Assembly: GCF_036850765.1 (NCBI RefSeq)
Contig: NC_089491.1
Location: forward strand, 88,382,740 to 88,446,739
DNA: 64,000 nucleotides
From: Saccopteryx bilineata
Lineage: Eukaryota; Chordata; Mammalia; Chiroptera; Emballonuridae
Direction of reading: 5' to 3'
The notes beneath the pieces were generated by a model. That model ran no database searches, had not been told where the DNA came from, and was given only the letters and a program-made list of their open reading frames with translations. Shown here piece by piece: positions 22,771 through 35,421 of this stretch (position 1 is its first letter; the number at the start of each line of letters is the position of its first letter). Both the position numbers and the translations under genes were made by a program.

Positions 22771-23776
22771 ACTTTTTCTTTAAACACATAAAGATGCAAT
22801 TTTTCACATGCAACTTCATATAAATCTGTGAATGAGAGACATTTTTCACTCTTTTACAATAAACTGAGAGATGCCTGTATTTCATCCCTTCAATTAACTA
22901 ACATAGATTTACTAAGCAATATCCATGCACAAAACTCTGGTAGATACTATAAAGGTTATAGTCTTATTACACAAAATGTATGACATTAAGACATTTATTC
23001 AAGTTTCTTTTTATCAATTATGACATTAAGTAATCAGGATTAGCTGGCCTTCCAAGTGTGTCCTTTTTTTTATAGGCTATATGTGTTCAGTATGAAAAAA
23101 TAATGAAGAGCTAACCACTTAGACTCAAGCTAGAAATAGTAGATTTTGTTATATACTATATAGATTTGGACATTATTTGTTTCCAGTTTTGTGTTACAGA
23201 TATATATCTACAGCCTTGTATCTATACATCTATGTAATTGCATACACATTGCTTCATGGCAGAAGAGATCTATACTGGGAGTTCAATCCCTGCCTTCCCA
23301 TATTCTAATGGGAATAAGAATTGCAACTATTTCTTCCAAAAATTTCAATTGCCTCATTGTAAAATAGATTTCCTGAATAGATGATTTCCAAAGCCACTCC
23401 CATATTATATGTTAAAAGTGTAGTATAAAACACTTGTGACTCTTTACTATATTGTATGTGCATATGCTTGTTGAAGTATATGTTTGTTTCCCAGAAACAG
23501 CTCTATAGCAATTTCACAAAGATAAGGGCCATCACACAAATACATAGTACATCAAGGTGTCAGTATATGAAAGCTACTCAGACTTTCAAACTGCTGTTTA
23601 CTTTAGTATCTCCTGGGATGTAGTACAGAGATGGATTCAGTGGTAATATCAGAACTCTTTTTCTTTGGCCCCACAGGGATGCTCTCCACAGCACAGAAGA
23701 GATAATAGGCCAGTTGGACACAGAATTTTCAGAGGTTTAATTGACTTCACGATGGCTAACCCCAGTTTAAACCATT
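22771..23776. other. Low-copy AT-rich DNA
   Basis: No gene or recognised repeat. Confidence 0.5.
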
Positions 23777-23781
23777 CAGCC

Positions 23782-24139
23782 TGTAATGCTGGTGGCTGAA
23801 GCCAGGCAGGTCCACGCTGGATTCAGGCAGACAGTGGAGAAACTGCAGAGATGGAAAGCGTTGGGCCATTCTGTTTAATAGAGTCTCACAACAGCAAACA
23901 ATCACACAGGCAGGGAAAAACCTCTTCTCTGGCACACAAACAGCAAGAATGATCTCTCACAGTGGTGGGCAGGCAACCTGCCATCCACAATCCCCCATTT
24001 CTCATCTCCCTTGAGCACAAGCACCCACAGACTTATATAGGCTATGCACACGTGCCTCTGCCACGTGCTCACACACTAATCAAGCAAAGTGCCTGAAGCT
24101 GGTAAACCCTCAAGCAAGCCTAACATGAGCTGCCCCACA
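23782..24139 (-). repeat. 3' LTR of the short LTR element
   Basis: 358 bp, TG...CA ends in minus orientation. The complement carries a TATA box (CCTATATAAG, plus 24033-24042). Just outside it at 24140-24158 lies the pyrimidine-rich complement of a polypurine tract (TTTCACCCTTTTAGGG). Confidence 0.75.
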
Positions 24140-25282
24140 TTTCACCCTTTTAGGGTTGCTCACCTCACAATAGGTGCCAAAACTGACAATTACAAAGGTA
24201 TACCCTTTACAATGTCTCCCTGAGCACTCTACCCAGGGAGGTAATGGGAGGCCCACCTCCAACTCCTCACCCCACAGTGCCAACAAGGCCATCCATTGTA
24301 GGTGTGGGGGGGGGGGGTCCTGTACAGCTCAGAGCCATGTCCATTGAAACCAAAAAGTGTCCTTGGTGCATCTCTGCAGAGCAGCTTCCCAGTGTAGGAG
24401 GAGGGCCTCCACAGGTGCCATGGCCCCCCCACCAGGGTCTCTCAGACTGTCCAAAGGTGGCATGTCCATCCAACAAGGGAGCTGGTGCCAGTCCAAGAGT
24501 CAGTTCATGATAGACAGCCTAGCTGTCTATGCAAATCACCAAGGTAAAGGTCCATTATAGGCACCTAGGTTCACATGGGCCTCAGGCCTCACCCCTCATT
24601 CTTGCTGTCATGGCAGCTCTGAAGGTGCTGCCCCAAGGAGGAGCATGTGGCAACAGTGTCCAACCTCTCCACCTCTGTTCCAGAGAGCATAATTCCATCC
24701 ACTCCTATGTCCCACAATCGCAGCAAGCCTACCAGAGATTCAGTAGCTACTCTTTGCTGCTGGGTTTTTACCTTCTGGATGACCACTGGCCAAGCTCTGA
24801 GTGTGTGGACAGCAGCTTCATCCATCCTGAGCCTCCTCATCCTCAGAATAGAAGCTGGAAATGCCTGCTCCTGCTGACTCAGAGCCACTCCACTGGCACA
24901 GCTCCATCTTCAAATCCTGCGCGCCAGCTCTTGGCCTGAAGCTGAATCCGCAGTCATTCCTCCAACAACTGCCACTGCCAATGTTCAACTTGCAGGGAAA
25001 ACTGTAACTCGTGAACCTGTTCGGCCTCCTTCTCCAGTGTTTGCTTCAGTTCAAGCTGTTGATGCTGCTGGGTCCACCACTCACCCTGGAGCTCTCAACC
25101 TCGGGCCACCTCTTGCACAGAGCTCTCGGTTTTCTCTCATAGGGCTGTAAAAAACAGCGAGCCCACGATCCCCAGAAGGACAGCCATGGGGAGCCATAAC
25201 CATGACCAGTCCTCTACCCCACCCCTCAAGGGTGGCTGCAGCTCCATACCCATCTGCTCCGAATCCTGCCCACTATGCCAGA
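24140..25282 (-). other. Internal region of the LTR element, no gag/pol seen
   Basis: Read from the minus strand, directly after the 5' LTR it encodes a short segment with a hydrophobic membrane-like stretch (SWLWLPMAVLLGIVG) ending at a stop near 25137. A Q/E-rich, coiled-coil-like stretch follows (QQLELKQTLEKEAEQVHEL, around 25000-25080), broken by stops, then a 99-codon open segment at 24589-24888 with no family I recognise. No zinc knuckle, DTG/DSG or YxDD motif is visible. A run of 13 G lies at 24304-24318. Confidence 0.5.
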
Positions 25283-25638
25283 TGTAATGCTGGTGGCTAA
25301 GGCTAGGCAGGTCCACACTGGATTTGGGCAGACAGTAGAAAAACTGAGGAGCCAGGAATGGTTGGGCCATTCTGTTTAATAAAGTCTCACAACAGCTAAC
25401 AAGCACGCAGGCAGGAGAAAATCTCTTCTCCGGCAGACAAACGGCAAGAATGGCCCCTCACAATGGCAAGCAAGCAACCTAACATCCACAATTTCCCATC
25501 TCTCATCTCTCTCGACCACAAGTACCCATTGCCTTATATAGGCTATGCACAGGTGCCTCTGCCACGTGCTCACGCACTAATCAAGCAAAGTGCCTGCAGC
25601 CAGTAAACCCGAAGCAAGCCTAACACAGCTGCCTCACA
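25283..25638 (-). repeat. 5' LTR of the short LTR element
   Basis: 356 bp, clearly homologous to the left LTR over its length, including the TATA box (plus 25532-25541). In minus orientation it is the upstream, promoter-bearing copy. Confidence 0.75.
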
Positions 25639-25643
25639 CAGCC

Positions 25644-27626
25644 CCATCTCAAGACTAACAGAAGGGAAAAAAAGAAAAACTTCTTGTGAAGAAATGCTGA
25701 CTAATATTACAAGATTTTTAACTGTTATTTCCCAATTCCTCCCTAACCTCATCACTAAAATAATCTAAATTTCACTGAAAACAGCTATAATTTATTAACA
25801 CCAAAATCAGGACGGGGAGGGGCTTTGTAAAGTTTGCATGGTCAGGGGTCTGACCTTCTTTATGACTTCACCATTTCTAAAACTATAAATGAAGTCCTAC
25901 ATATATCACATTTATAACCATTCTCGATTCTTGGTCTGTTTGAATGTTTCAGTTTTTTATATATTATTTATAATAATCTGTACCTATGTATCACAAATTT
26001 TATTTTATATATATTTTTGTAACAAAATTGAAAACATGCATAATTTTTCTGTTCTGTAACCATCACAGTTTAATGCAAAAATTTGCCTTGATAGAATAAA
26101 AAGAAAGACAGAATAAGCGGAAAGGTATTTTCTATCATAAAAATTTGAACTCAAAGAAGAAAAAGGGCAATTACATAAACAAGTCAATTAGGCCTTAAGG
26201 GGTGTGTAACTCCCATAGATTCCTGGTTAAAGCATAGATAAAAAGGGATAAGAAACAGATAGAAGATTTTTCTGCATAATTCACCCCAATTTTATATAAT
26301 TATTAAGCTCTATGTGACTAACACTAGGCCCCTGTTAAATTAACACTTATTGACCTCTTTAATGAATGACCCACTGAACATCTACTCACTCAGAATCTCT
26401 GAAAATGGGGATAGGTTCACATTTATTTCCAAATAGAGTTAAAGAGTTACACAGGTGACTTTGATGCAGACACTTACTCAGAAACCACTGTAATGCACGT
26501 AGTCCTCTCTTAGATGGACCACCTCACCTGGGTCACTGTCAGCACCTTTTTCCTCCTGCCCCTTTGGTGATGTCATTTCATACATATGTAATGCAGTTAG
26601 ATTCTTTTGTCATATATTCTGTCTCATCTAGAATCCTCTGACCTCCTAAATAATTTTTAATTGCATATATTAAGTCTTATTCTTTGTGCTGTGATATGGG
26701 CTTTTGACAAATGTGTAGTGGCATGTATTCATCACTGTAGTGTCATTCAGGATGGTTCTAGCTAGACTTAAGATCCTGTGCTTTTGCATCATTCAAATGT
26801 TTTAGTGGATGCAATGTCCTCCCTATGCCTGCTTTGTTCAATCTAATCGTCATTAAGCCTTAGAGCAACAGACAAATAACAAGTATTAACTTTAAAGTAA
26901 CAGTTGTAATGGAGTATTTGTATGTGCCTTTCTCTGGGTATGCAGCACTCATACGTGTCCTTTAGTACGTAACCTAGTGGGTTGCTGCCCTCCAGGGGAA
27001 ACACCAGATGAAGCACCTGAGCTTAGGACTTGAAACATTGAAACCCAGTTCACATTTATGATGTCTAATAGACAGCAAGAAGAACAAAAGTGTTAAAAGG
27101 AAAACAAGATTTTCATTTGAAAGACTTTCTTTAGTACATACTTCTGTTTTATTGTTGCTTATTCCTGACAAAATTTATAAATAAAAGATTCTTAAATATG
27201 TTCAAGAAAAATTTAAGTTCATATACTTATAATGAATGTACCTGTTTTGATGACAAAAATTATTGTCATCTCTCTGCTAGTGTGTTTTCTTTAAATACAG
27301 GCCACTAATGGTCAATTACTTGGCCTTAAGGTTAAAGTTCCCAGATTGATTATATTGACAGAATTAGAGAATATTACAGCAATCCCTGGAAAGGAGAGCT
27401 CACCTTTTCTTAAGTACAGTTACTTTACAAACTAGTCAAAGAGTGCATAACCTTGAAATTTGGGAGAGAGAATAGGCAGAATTCAATACTGAATATTTAA
27501 AGGTAACAATGTTTGGGAGGAAAAAAAAGTCTCATAGCAAAGTCCTGCATCTAAACAGAGAAGAAAGTAAATCTCTGAGGAAAGTATTTTTCATCCATCA
27601 CTGAGAAATTACCGGTATATAAGGTT
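25644..27626. other. Low-copy DNA
   Basis: No gene recognised. 26590-26790 resembles a diverged LINE-type remnant (TTGACAAATGTGTAGTGGCA, ATCACTGTAGTGTCATTCAG), but the family is uncertain. Confidence 0.45.
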
Positions 27627-27644
27627 TTGAAAATGTTGAGTTTC

Positions 27645-27814
27645 TTTTTTTTTTTTTTTTTTTTGAGTTAGGGAAACGTTTATTTTACTAAACCATGCTT
27701 TCCCAGAAGTATATCTTTCTAACTCTGTTTTCCTATGTAGGTAATCTTTCACTCAACCATGCACGCTGCAAAGCTAAGTACAGGACGAGTACCCTCTGAA
27801 GAGAAGATAAAGGC
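27645..27814 (-). pseudogene. Probable 3' end of a processed mRNA copy
   Basis: On the minus strand a short non-repetitive segment contains AATAAA (complement at 27679-27684) 14 bases before a pure 20-base A-tail (poly-T at 27645-27664). Imperfect direct repeats TTGAAAATGTTGAG (27627-27640) and TTGAAAATATCAAGAG (27815-27830) could be the TSD. The body matches no SINE or L1 in this window. I do not recognise the parent gene. It may be a 5'-truncated retrocopy mostly of 3' UTR. Confidence 0.45.
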
Positions 27815-27830
27815 TTGAAAATATCAAGAG

Positions 27831-28425
27831 AGATTTTTCAATTGAAAGGAAAAAATTAGTAAATCTTTCCTGAAGTGAATTTTGTTTTGACAAATCCTTG
27901 AAAGAGTCATTTGTACCTCTTCATTTAGACTCTCTATTGATTAATGGAAATGGAAAAAAATAATTCTCTCACTACCTGCCTGCAATGCATATAAAGACTC
28001 CAAAGAGAGCCAACAAGGACAGTAGGGACTTCTATATAGTTCTTTGTCCACAATAGCTGAGCATCTTGGGTGGGAAGAAAGGGTAATGTTGATCTCCTGG
28101 GCTTGTTTAGCTTTGCTTTTTTAATTGCTAAATGCCATCCTGGGAATTATGCCTAAAATGGTAATGTTTCATTTATAGCACATTATATTCCTGCTTTTAT
28201 CCAGGAAGCACAAGTTTCCTTCACTTTTGAAACACAGCCATCCTGGAGCTGAAAGGCAGTAACTGTCTTAATGTTGAACATTTATTCAGTTCCATGATTA
28301 TACAAGGTAGAAAAATCATTTGAAATAGAACCAAAATATTGCAGTAACAATGATTGCGGGCTGTGGGCTTTGAAAATATTCTAGATACAGTCTCTGTCTG
28401 TGCTTTCTTTTGCTTATTGAATATT
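27831..28425. other. Low-copy DNA
   Basis: No gene or repeat family recognised. Confidence 0.5.
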
Positions 28426-28437
28426 TATACATCCTTT

Positions 28438-28803
28438 TATATATATATTTACTGAGAGGAGGGGAGACAGCGACAGACTCCTGCATGTACCCTGACCAGG
28501 ATCCACCCAGAAAGCCCACTAGGGGACAATGCTCTGCCCATATGGGGCCCTTGCTCCATTGCAACTGGAGCCATTTTTTAGCGCCTGAGGCAGAGGCCGT
28601 GGAACCATTCTTAGCACCTGTGGCTAACTCACTCCAATTGAGCCATGGCCAGGAAGGGAGGAGAAGAGAGAAAGCAAGAGAGAGAAGTGATAGGGGGAGG
28701 GGTGGAGAAGCAGATGGGCGCTTCTTTTCTGTGCCCTGACCAGGAATCAAACCCAGGACATCTGCATGCCAGGCTGATGCTCTACCACTAAGCCAGCCAG
28801 AGC
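28438..28803 (-). mobile_element. Bat tRNA-derived SINE, older subfamily
   Basis: Same architecture as the young SINEs but with more substitutions and no long poly-A. The head complement at 28730-28803 includes a degenerate B-box complement (GGAATCAAACC). TSD TATACATCCTTT is at 28426-28437 and 28804-28815. Confidence 0.9.
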
Positions 28804-28815
28804 TATACATCCTTT

Positions 28816-29749
28816 CTGAACCTTGACATTCCTAAGATGCACACTTTTGTACTCCTCCATTTAAATTCAACATTCATTGTAAAAGATTGGGAAGAATAAA
28901 TTGATATAATGTCATTTCTTTTAGGATAATCTTCTGATATTTAGAATGCACACACACAGAGTGAGAATCTATTATTGCTTACATTTTACCCCTCCTAAGG
29001 GAATGTCTATTTCTGAAAAGCGCAGGTGAGGGGAACAAGATGGGGATAATAGATCCTCAATAGATGCTTGTTAAAGAAATGAAAGCTTGCTCTTCTTACT
29101 CTGAAAACATAAAGATCAAGGCCTGTAAAGTTTTCAGTTAATGCCTGAATAAATATCTATTTTTATTGGAACAGCAAGCAGAGGGGGAAAGTTATGATAA
29201 GGTTATTAAGAATGCATGAGGGCCAAATTGAGAGATGTTGGGAAAAAAGTGTTCATGTGCTCTTCAAATATAGACCCCCTCCCAGTTTATTGCTGTCAGT
29301 AACCAAATTTCATTATTGTGTCCCATAGGAAAATAATCGAAGACTCGTCAGTCATTTACATCTGCATCTAAAACAATGGTATGATGCTCTTTCCTTAGAA
29401 CAAGCTTTGAAAGGGGAGCAGAAAGGGAAATGGATTGCAAATAATATCCAGACGAGGGCAGTCTGGATTCAGGGCCTCATCAACATTGACTTATGTGCAA
29501 GATCTTGAAAGCCCTTATTCTTTCTAGGACTCCACTGGTGATCTGGAGAAGAGCCCCCAAACCAGTCCTCTTACATATTATGGTCCTGGGATCAAATCTG
29601 GAATTTAGATGAACACCATCTGCTTTCTTGGTTTTCTTGGCCTTGATATTATGCAGACACACGTGATTCCCTCAGTCACCACCAACTCTCTTGTTGCTCT
29701 TTTAGAGTTTTAGGAAATCCCATATGGCCTAAACAGATGACTAGTCTTT
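28816..29749. other. Low-copy DNA
   Basis: No gene or recognised repeat. Confidence 0.5.
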
Positions 29750-29970
29750 TTACATAGATATAAGTGAAGTGGTTACCTGGGGAAGAAAGTTAGAGGGGAA
29801 GGAAGTAAAGAGGGACAAATTATATGGTGACAGAAAATGATTTGACTTTGGGTGATGGGCACACAATACAATCAACAGTTCAAATGCTATGGAGATGTTT
29901 ACCTGAAACCTATATATTCTTACTGATCAATGTCATCACGTTAAATTTAATTTTCTAAATAAAATTTAAA
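29750..29970 (+). repeat. L1 3' UTR remnant
   Basis: GAAGTGGTTACCTGGGGAAG, then GATTTGACTTTGGGTGATGG, ACTGATCAATGTCATCACG and a TTCTAAATAAAATTTAAA end. This is the order of bat L1 3' UTRs and can be compared with the full-length L1 at 51,600-51,870. Confidence 0.7.
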
Positions 29971-29984
29971 GAGTCCTGAAGTAA

Positions 29985-30130
29985 AGACCAGCACATTCAG
30001 CTTCCCTGTTCTATACTTAAGGCAACTGAGTCTCATAGAGCTTAACTGACTAGCCTAAACTGTCCTGACCGTAAGAGAAAAATATTGTACTTGAATTCAG
30101 GTCTCTTGGATCCCAGCTGAGGTTTTCTAC
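29985..30130 (-). repeat. MIR SINE remnant
   Basis: Complement of MIR: CTTAAGGCAACTGAGTCTCA, TAGAGCTTAACTGACTAGCC, TTGAATTCAGGTCTCTTGG. Confidence 0.65.
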
Positions 30131-30420
30131 AACACTTCTTCCTACATCTTTACCGGTAGGTAAGTTGTAAAATCATTTGTGGGATAAATTAAAACCTTAC
30201 TTAAGTAAAATTTCCTAATTTTAGTGGGGGCGATGCAAGTACTAGAGGAGATATATTGTATATATTTAAAGAGCAAATAAATTTTTCTCATTAAAACTCA
30301 TTAAATGAGAATGAGTCCATACTACCTCCGCCAGAATCATTACTGATATAAGATATTCAGAGTCTGACATTGTGCTGTTTATCTCATAAAACACATCATT
30401 TGAGTCAATCCTGACAAATA

Positions 30421-30549
30421 CTGTGTGGAGCAAAAGTGGGTTTACAGTTGTGAGTATGAGAAACACACAGTTTATTCTTGTATTATTATTTACTAATCAC
30501 TGCATTATTTTCCATACAAATAGCTGTAAACCTACTTTTGCCTCACCTG
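30421..30549. mobile_element. Tc1/mariner-type MITE, complete copy
   Basis: TA at 30419-30420 and 30550-30551. The left end CTGTGTGGAGCAAAAGTGGG is inverted relative to the right, whose complement reads CAGGTGAGGCAAAAGTAGG; symmetry continues into TTTACAG. The central TTATTTACTAATCACTG block matches the split copy at 2202-2741. Confidence 0.75.
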
Positions 30550-30551
30550 TA

Positions 30552-32569
30552 TTGGTAGCACTTTATTCAAGCATAGCTTTCAACTTCCAGAGAGTTAATA
30601 AACTAAATTCTAATAGTCTTCAGAGAATAGAATATACTGTAAGATAAAAAAAAATCTTCCAAAAATTTACAGTATATTTTGGAATGAGTTGAAACATCAG
30701 TGACCATTGCAGATGCACTTACAGGATTTTTAGAGTAGCACATTTCACCATAAACGGTTCTGGGATTCAGTGTAGCATTAATAATGGAAAGATCAACCTT
30801 TAAAATAAAGTAAATGCATTTGGAAGAGTTACTGAGGTGATATCTGTCTCAGAAAAAAAAAAGCTCAGTTAATAACTTACAAGTTGAGATGATATATTAT
30901 TTAGCATATCTTGTCAGGGAAGATTTGTATTTTGTGTTAAAATTCAGGCTGAGAAATTAAAATAAAATTTGATGTCTTTGTGGTAAACTGCCTTCTTCCA
31001 TTTCCTTTACCTTTTAATTTCTATTAGTACCAACTTTAGAATTGTTTCCTTGGCCTTATGCAATATTTCAAAAGGTAGTTTAGATGCCAGATGACTACTG
31101 AACAGAGCTGTAAATATATGATGCCTACACATGTCCACATATATATCTCAAGGTGCTAATCAAAAAGGATATAAATCATGCATACACTTTACCTTCATAC
31201 AAATGAAAGTTACAACCACGTGCCCAATGTATTTTAGTCCCATTACTTTTCTTTACAGCTGCTGTCTCAAAGTGTCTCAGAGGCCATGAGTTAGTTTGAA
31301 TTTTCTTGTTAAGTAACCAGTAAGTCAACCTTTATTCCTCTAATGCTCTCAAGGTACTGCTTTAGGAATGTGTGCTCTGTAAACTGAAATATTGGAAGAG
31401 GAACAAGAGAAATTCTTTTCTTGTTCTTTTTTTCTCCTCTCCTCTTATTTTTTGTTTCCTTCTTTTTCCTCCTTTCCCTCCTCTCTTCTTCCAACCCCAT
31501 CTGTCACCCTCCACCTCTCTCTCCCTGAATGCCTTCTTTCTCCCCTCTCCTCCCATATCTGTAAGCAGTCTGAAAGAGCGGAGGGAAAGAAGGGGTGGAA
31601 CGTTGGCAACCCTCTAATTCAAAACTAAATTAACAGCCATGAAATAACATATAGCCATTCCAACAGGACTCCTAGGAGGGAAAAAAAGATATTTTTCTTT
31701 ATTAATATAGTTACGAACCAATAATTTTAGAGTGCATCATGGTAAATCCCACAATGGTCAACAAATGCTATACACAAAACATTATTGAATAACCTTGTCC
31801 CTGCTCACTTCCCACATACTGCTCATTAGCAGGGAAAGGAAGTACGCTTTCGGCACTGCTCTGAGGTAATTGTAGAAATGCCACAGTCATGTTTTAATAT
31901 AACACTGAGTTAAGCATTATCTTACTAGGCAACATTTCCCAGATCTCATCAGAATGAAGACAGAACACTTAAAATTCTAGAAGGCTGCTGAAAATACAGA
32001 CTTTAGTACTATACAATAGTTATTAAGAGAAAAAATAAAAGAAGCCATTTTTTTAAAGTTTACAAATACAATTTTAAAAGAAAGTTATAAAAGTATATCC
32101 CATTTCCACCCATACATTAATAACAGTCAAATTCCCAAGTTAGTCCACCCTTTTCAGGTTAGCTCTTTCTTTAATGCAGTGATAGATGGTCTCACCTGTC
32201 AAACAGATGTGAGAAGCAATGCCTAATAATCGCTACCAGACAGCTGCCTCAGAATAGTACATACCAGAACTGTCAAGTCCACATCCTTTTGTTTTGTTTG
32301 TTATTTTTCCCTGGTCATGCTTCATTTTCATTGGTGTGGGGAGGGAGGAGGGCAATGGGCTGAGCTGGAGTTCCCACAAGACCTTCATTCAAAATTGTAC
32401 ATTAAAAATATCTGAACAGGGAAAAGTCGAGCAGTGTGGATGTGGAATCTAACAACTTGCAAACCAAGTATGTGTGGCAAATAAAAGATCCAATGGTTTT
32501 TCTTCCATTCAAACCACTCCTTTGAAACACGAGTATAAAATCTCTTTATTATCCACACCAAATATTACA
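30552..32569. other. Low-copy DNA with a polypyrimidine tract
   Basis: 31422-31560 is almost pure C/T on the plus strand (CTTTTTTTCTCCTCTCCTCT and similar), so long overlapping open frames on both strands there are compositional. No gene recognised elsewhere. Confidence 0.55.
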
Positions 32570-32900
32570 GAGCTTCCTATTATGAACTTTCTATCTCGTT
32601 CAAGATAAAATCTAAATTCTAATTATGGCACCCAACATGTTCTGTGACTTGACCCTGCCTGCCTCACCCATGTACACATTGTTTCATCACCAGCAATTAT
32701 CCTAACATTCCATGCCTCAGTGAATTGCCACAGTTTGTGCCCTTGGTTTAAAAAGCCTGTCTTGACTTCTCTGCTTGCCTAAATCCTATTTCACCATCTA
32801 GACTACCATCACACCCCACTTCCGTTATAGAATCTTTCTTAATTTTAGAATCTAAGTTACTGTCACTGTTCTGGATAGTCAAGATACACTTTACCCTTAA
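32570..32900 (+). repeat. L2 LINE 3' remnant
   Basis: Reads like the end of L2 ORF2 and its 3' UTR: GTTCAAGATAAAATCTAAAT, GTTCTGTGACTTGACCCTG, CCTGCCTCACCCATG, then GTGCCCTTGGTTTAAAAAGC and TTTCACCATCTAGACTACC. Confidence 0.65.
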
Positions 32901-33959
32901 CTAAGTAAGAACTTACTGCATTTTCTATCAAAGTTCTTAGAAAATGGAAGATGTCACAAGATTCTCATTCAAGAAGCTTTAATTACATTGGGGCTGTAAA
33001 ATTTTCCAAGGAAAACTGTTCAGGGCTATATTCAATGGTACAGTGCAGAGCGCAAGAATAATTCAGAGAAAGAAGCAACTGAGTGAGCTTTGGATCCAGG
33101 AGTGGGCAGCATGCTCCGTGAGAGTCATTTGACACTCAACGGGAACCCATACAGTATCACCGAGAATGTGATTCCCTGATAGTCACTAAGATTTGAAAGC
33201 CTTCTCTGCAAATATGATAAACCCTGCTATAGAAGAACAAGTGAAAATGTCTAAAAGTTGAGCCTTTTCTTTGTTTATGGTTACATGTATGGTCTTTGGG
33301 GGAAAGTGTTAAACTTAACTTCTCTGTAAAAAACACCCAGAAATAACAACAAATAAACAGCTTTACAATGAAGTTTACTGTTAAAAGTGTTTCTAAAACT
33401 AAGAGAATTCACTGTGGAGTTGGAAAACCATGATGCTATAGCGATCAATTAATTAGTTCTCAGTGCCTCATCAATCCTAGTTATTTGAGACTTAACCAGG
33501 AGTAATGGGAATAAATTAGGAAGAAAAATTTAGCCTGAATATCAAGAACATTTCCTTAATCATTAAATCAATTAGACAACAGAATTTAAAACTGGATATT
33601 TAATGTGAAAGATGGAACCAAGAAAGAGAAAGTACAGTATCAAGAATAAATGAGAAGTCACAGGTTTAAAAGGTTCTCTGTCATCATTAGCCCAACCTCC
33701 TATGCTTAGAAAAAAAATGATAGTTTAGATTCTCATTCAGATCATTGCGAATTTAAAAAAAAATTAAACTTCAGAATGTATGCTAACAAAAATAAAGAAG
33801 TCATACTTCTCCAAGGCTAGCAGGTTCTGCTGTAGTAAGATTTTTACTGAATCCAAATAAATTTATAATTTCCAGTGAAAAACACAAAAAGCTAGAAAAT
33901 ACTTTTTGCATATTGTTCTGGAAGAAGCTTTCAAATTTCTAGGATATGTACTTCAATAA
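32901..33959. other. Low-copy DNA
   Basis: No gene recognised. 33000-33200 is less AT-rich and repeat-free. Confidence 0.45.
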
Positions 33960-34913
33960 AGTCCAATGGAGCTTGGAAAATGATGAATAGGAGAAAACTC
34001 ATTTCTAACAACATGGGGAAGATGTTCCTTGGCAAACCCCTCAAACTGAAAATAATTAAAAATGCTAAATAAAATATGCTTTTAAGATACATTTTTTAAA
34101 ATGCGTTTAGGAGTTAGCAAGTTATCCTAAGAAGCTAACAGGGAAGCAGAGCACTGAGCACATTTGCTGAAAGTGAACTTGAGTCTCAGTCCACACTATT
34201 TAAAGGCACAGAGGACAAACAAAAGTCACAGCCTCACTCATGTGAACAGTCTAATAGAAGATTCTGCTGCATGATCTGCTGCAATCCCAAATGCATGTGA
34301 CCTTAGTACAGGACAAACAAGAAATAAACCAAGTTTAGGAAAATATAAGGATAAACGTTAATCTCAAATTTGACACTGATGGAGAGTGGGAAAGTTTCCC
34401 TTATAACTTATAAACATAAGCTAATCTTCAAGAAGTTTACAGCCTAAATCTACATTACCTGAGTGATATTAACAACAAAACAAACTGCAAGCCTGAAATT
34501 AAGTTTAACGTGGTTCTGGGCTAAAAGTAACCCTTGACACCAAACACAATTGAATGAAATTCTCTGTGGAAGAGCATATGGAAGAGACTGTGTTCTCAAA
34601 GTATTTCCATAGATGAACTTCTAAGAAAAATAAAGTTATATTTAAAAAGAAAAAAACACACTACAAGCTTGTGATCAAGATGCCTTAAGTAACAGCCAGA
34701 AGAAATAACAGGTAGCAAATTCAGACCAACAATATCTTTAGATACTGGAGTTATCAGACATAAAATAAGAAATAAATGTATTTAATATATTTTAAATAAG
34801 ATATTAAAAATATGAGATGAGAACTAGTAAGCATATTTAAATTAAATAAGAAACAGTTCCCAGAAATGAAAAATATAATAATTTTCATTAAAGACTCAGT
34901 GGATAGGTTTCAG

Positions 34914-35421
34914 TGCTGTGGTAGCCAGCCTCTGATATGGCCTCAAATAATCCCCACCACCTGATGTTTATAACCTGGAGCACAGTCCAGTCCTACACTG
35001 TGCCAGAGTTGACCTGTGTGACAAATAGAACATGGCACAAATGATGTACACCTGAGATTATGTTTCTGAAGATATTTGGTTTCTATTTGGGGTTCTCTCT
35101 TTTCCTCTCCTTCTCTATCATCATCATTGTTTTTATCTTTATCAACTCATCACTCAGGTAAAAGCCATTCTAACACACAGGAAGGAACTGTAGCTTCCTG
35201 TCAACAGACACACGAGAGAGGCTGGAAGCAGGTTTTGCAACTCCTTTAGATTACTGCATTGTTGGCCTACAGCCTGACTGCAATTTCATGAGACCCTGAG
35301 CCAACCACATTGCTCAGCAAGTCCTGGACTACTGGCTATTAGAAAGAATGAGAGATAATATTTGTTGTTTTATATTGCTAAGTTTAAGAGTAATTGGTTA
35401 TACAGCAATAAATAACTTATA
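34914..35421 (+). repeat. MLT1/MaLR-like LTR
   Basis: Starts TGCTGTGGTAGCCAGCC with a CCTCAAATAATCCCCACCAC block and ends with the MaLR terminus (TATTTGTTGTTTTATATTGC, AAGTTTAAGAG, GGTTATACAGCAATAAATAA). It splits ORF1-region sequence of the ancient L1 (GGATAGG... before, GACATGGCTAAAGAAAG after). Subfamily uncertain. Confidence 0.65.

Larger units (their letters stand above)
23782..25638 (-). mobile_element. Short LTR retroelement (non-autonomous provirus)
   Basis: Two direct LTRs (23782-24139 and 25283-25638) enclose 1.14 kb, and CAGCC flanks both sides (23777-23781, 25639-25643) as a 5-bp TSD. TATA-box position and the TGTG...TACA ends give minus orientation. The internal part shows no recognisable gag, protease, polymerase or envelope, and all frames are interrupted. 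The LTRs differ at many sites, so it is not very recent. Mobilisation must have relied on another element's proteins. A precise ERV class cannot be given. Confidence 0.8.

Noticed and set aside
23782..25638. A complete endogenous retrovirus with coding capacity
   Set aside because: LTRs and a TSD are present, but no gag, pol or env signature could be read and all frames are interrupted.
31309..31628. Lys/Glu-rich and Phe/Ser-rich open frames on opposite strands
   Set aside because: Produced by a polypyrimidine tract; the composition explains them.
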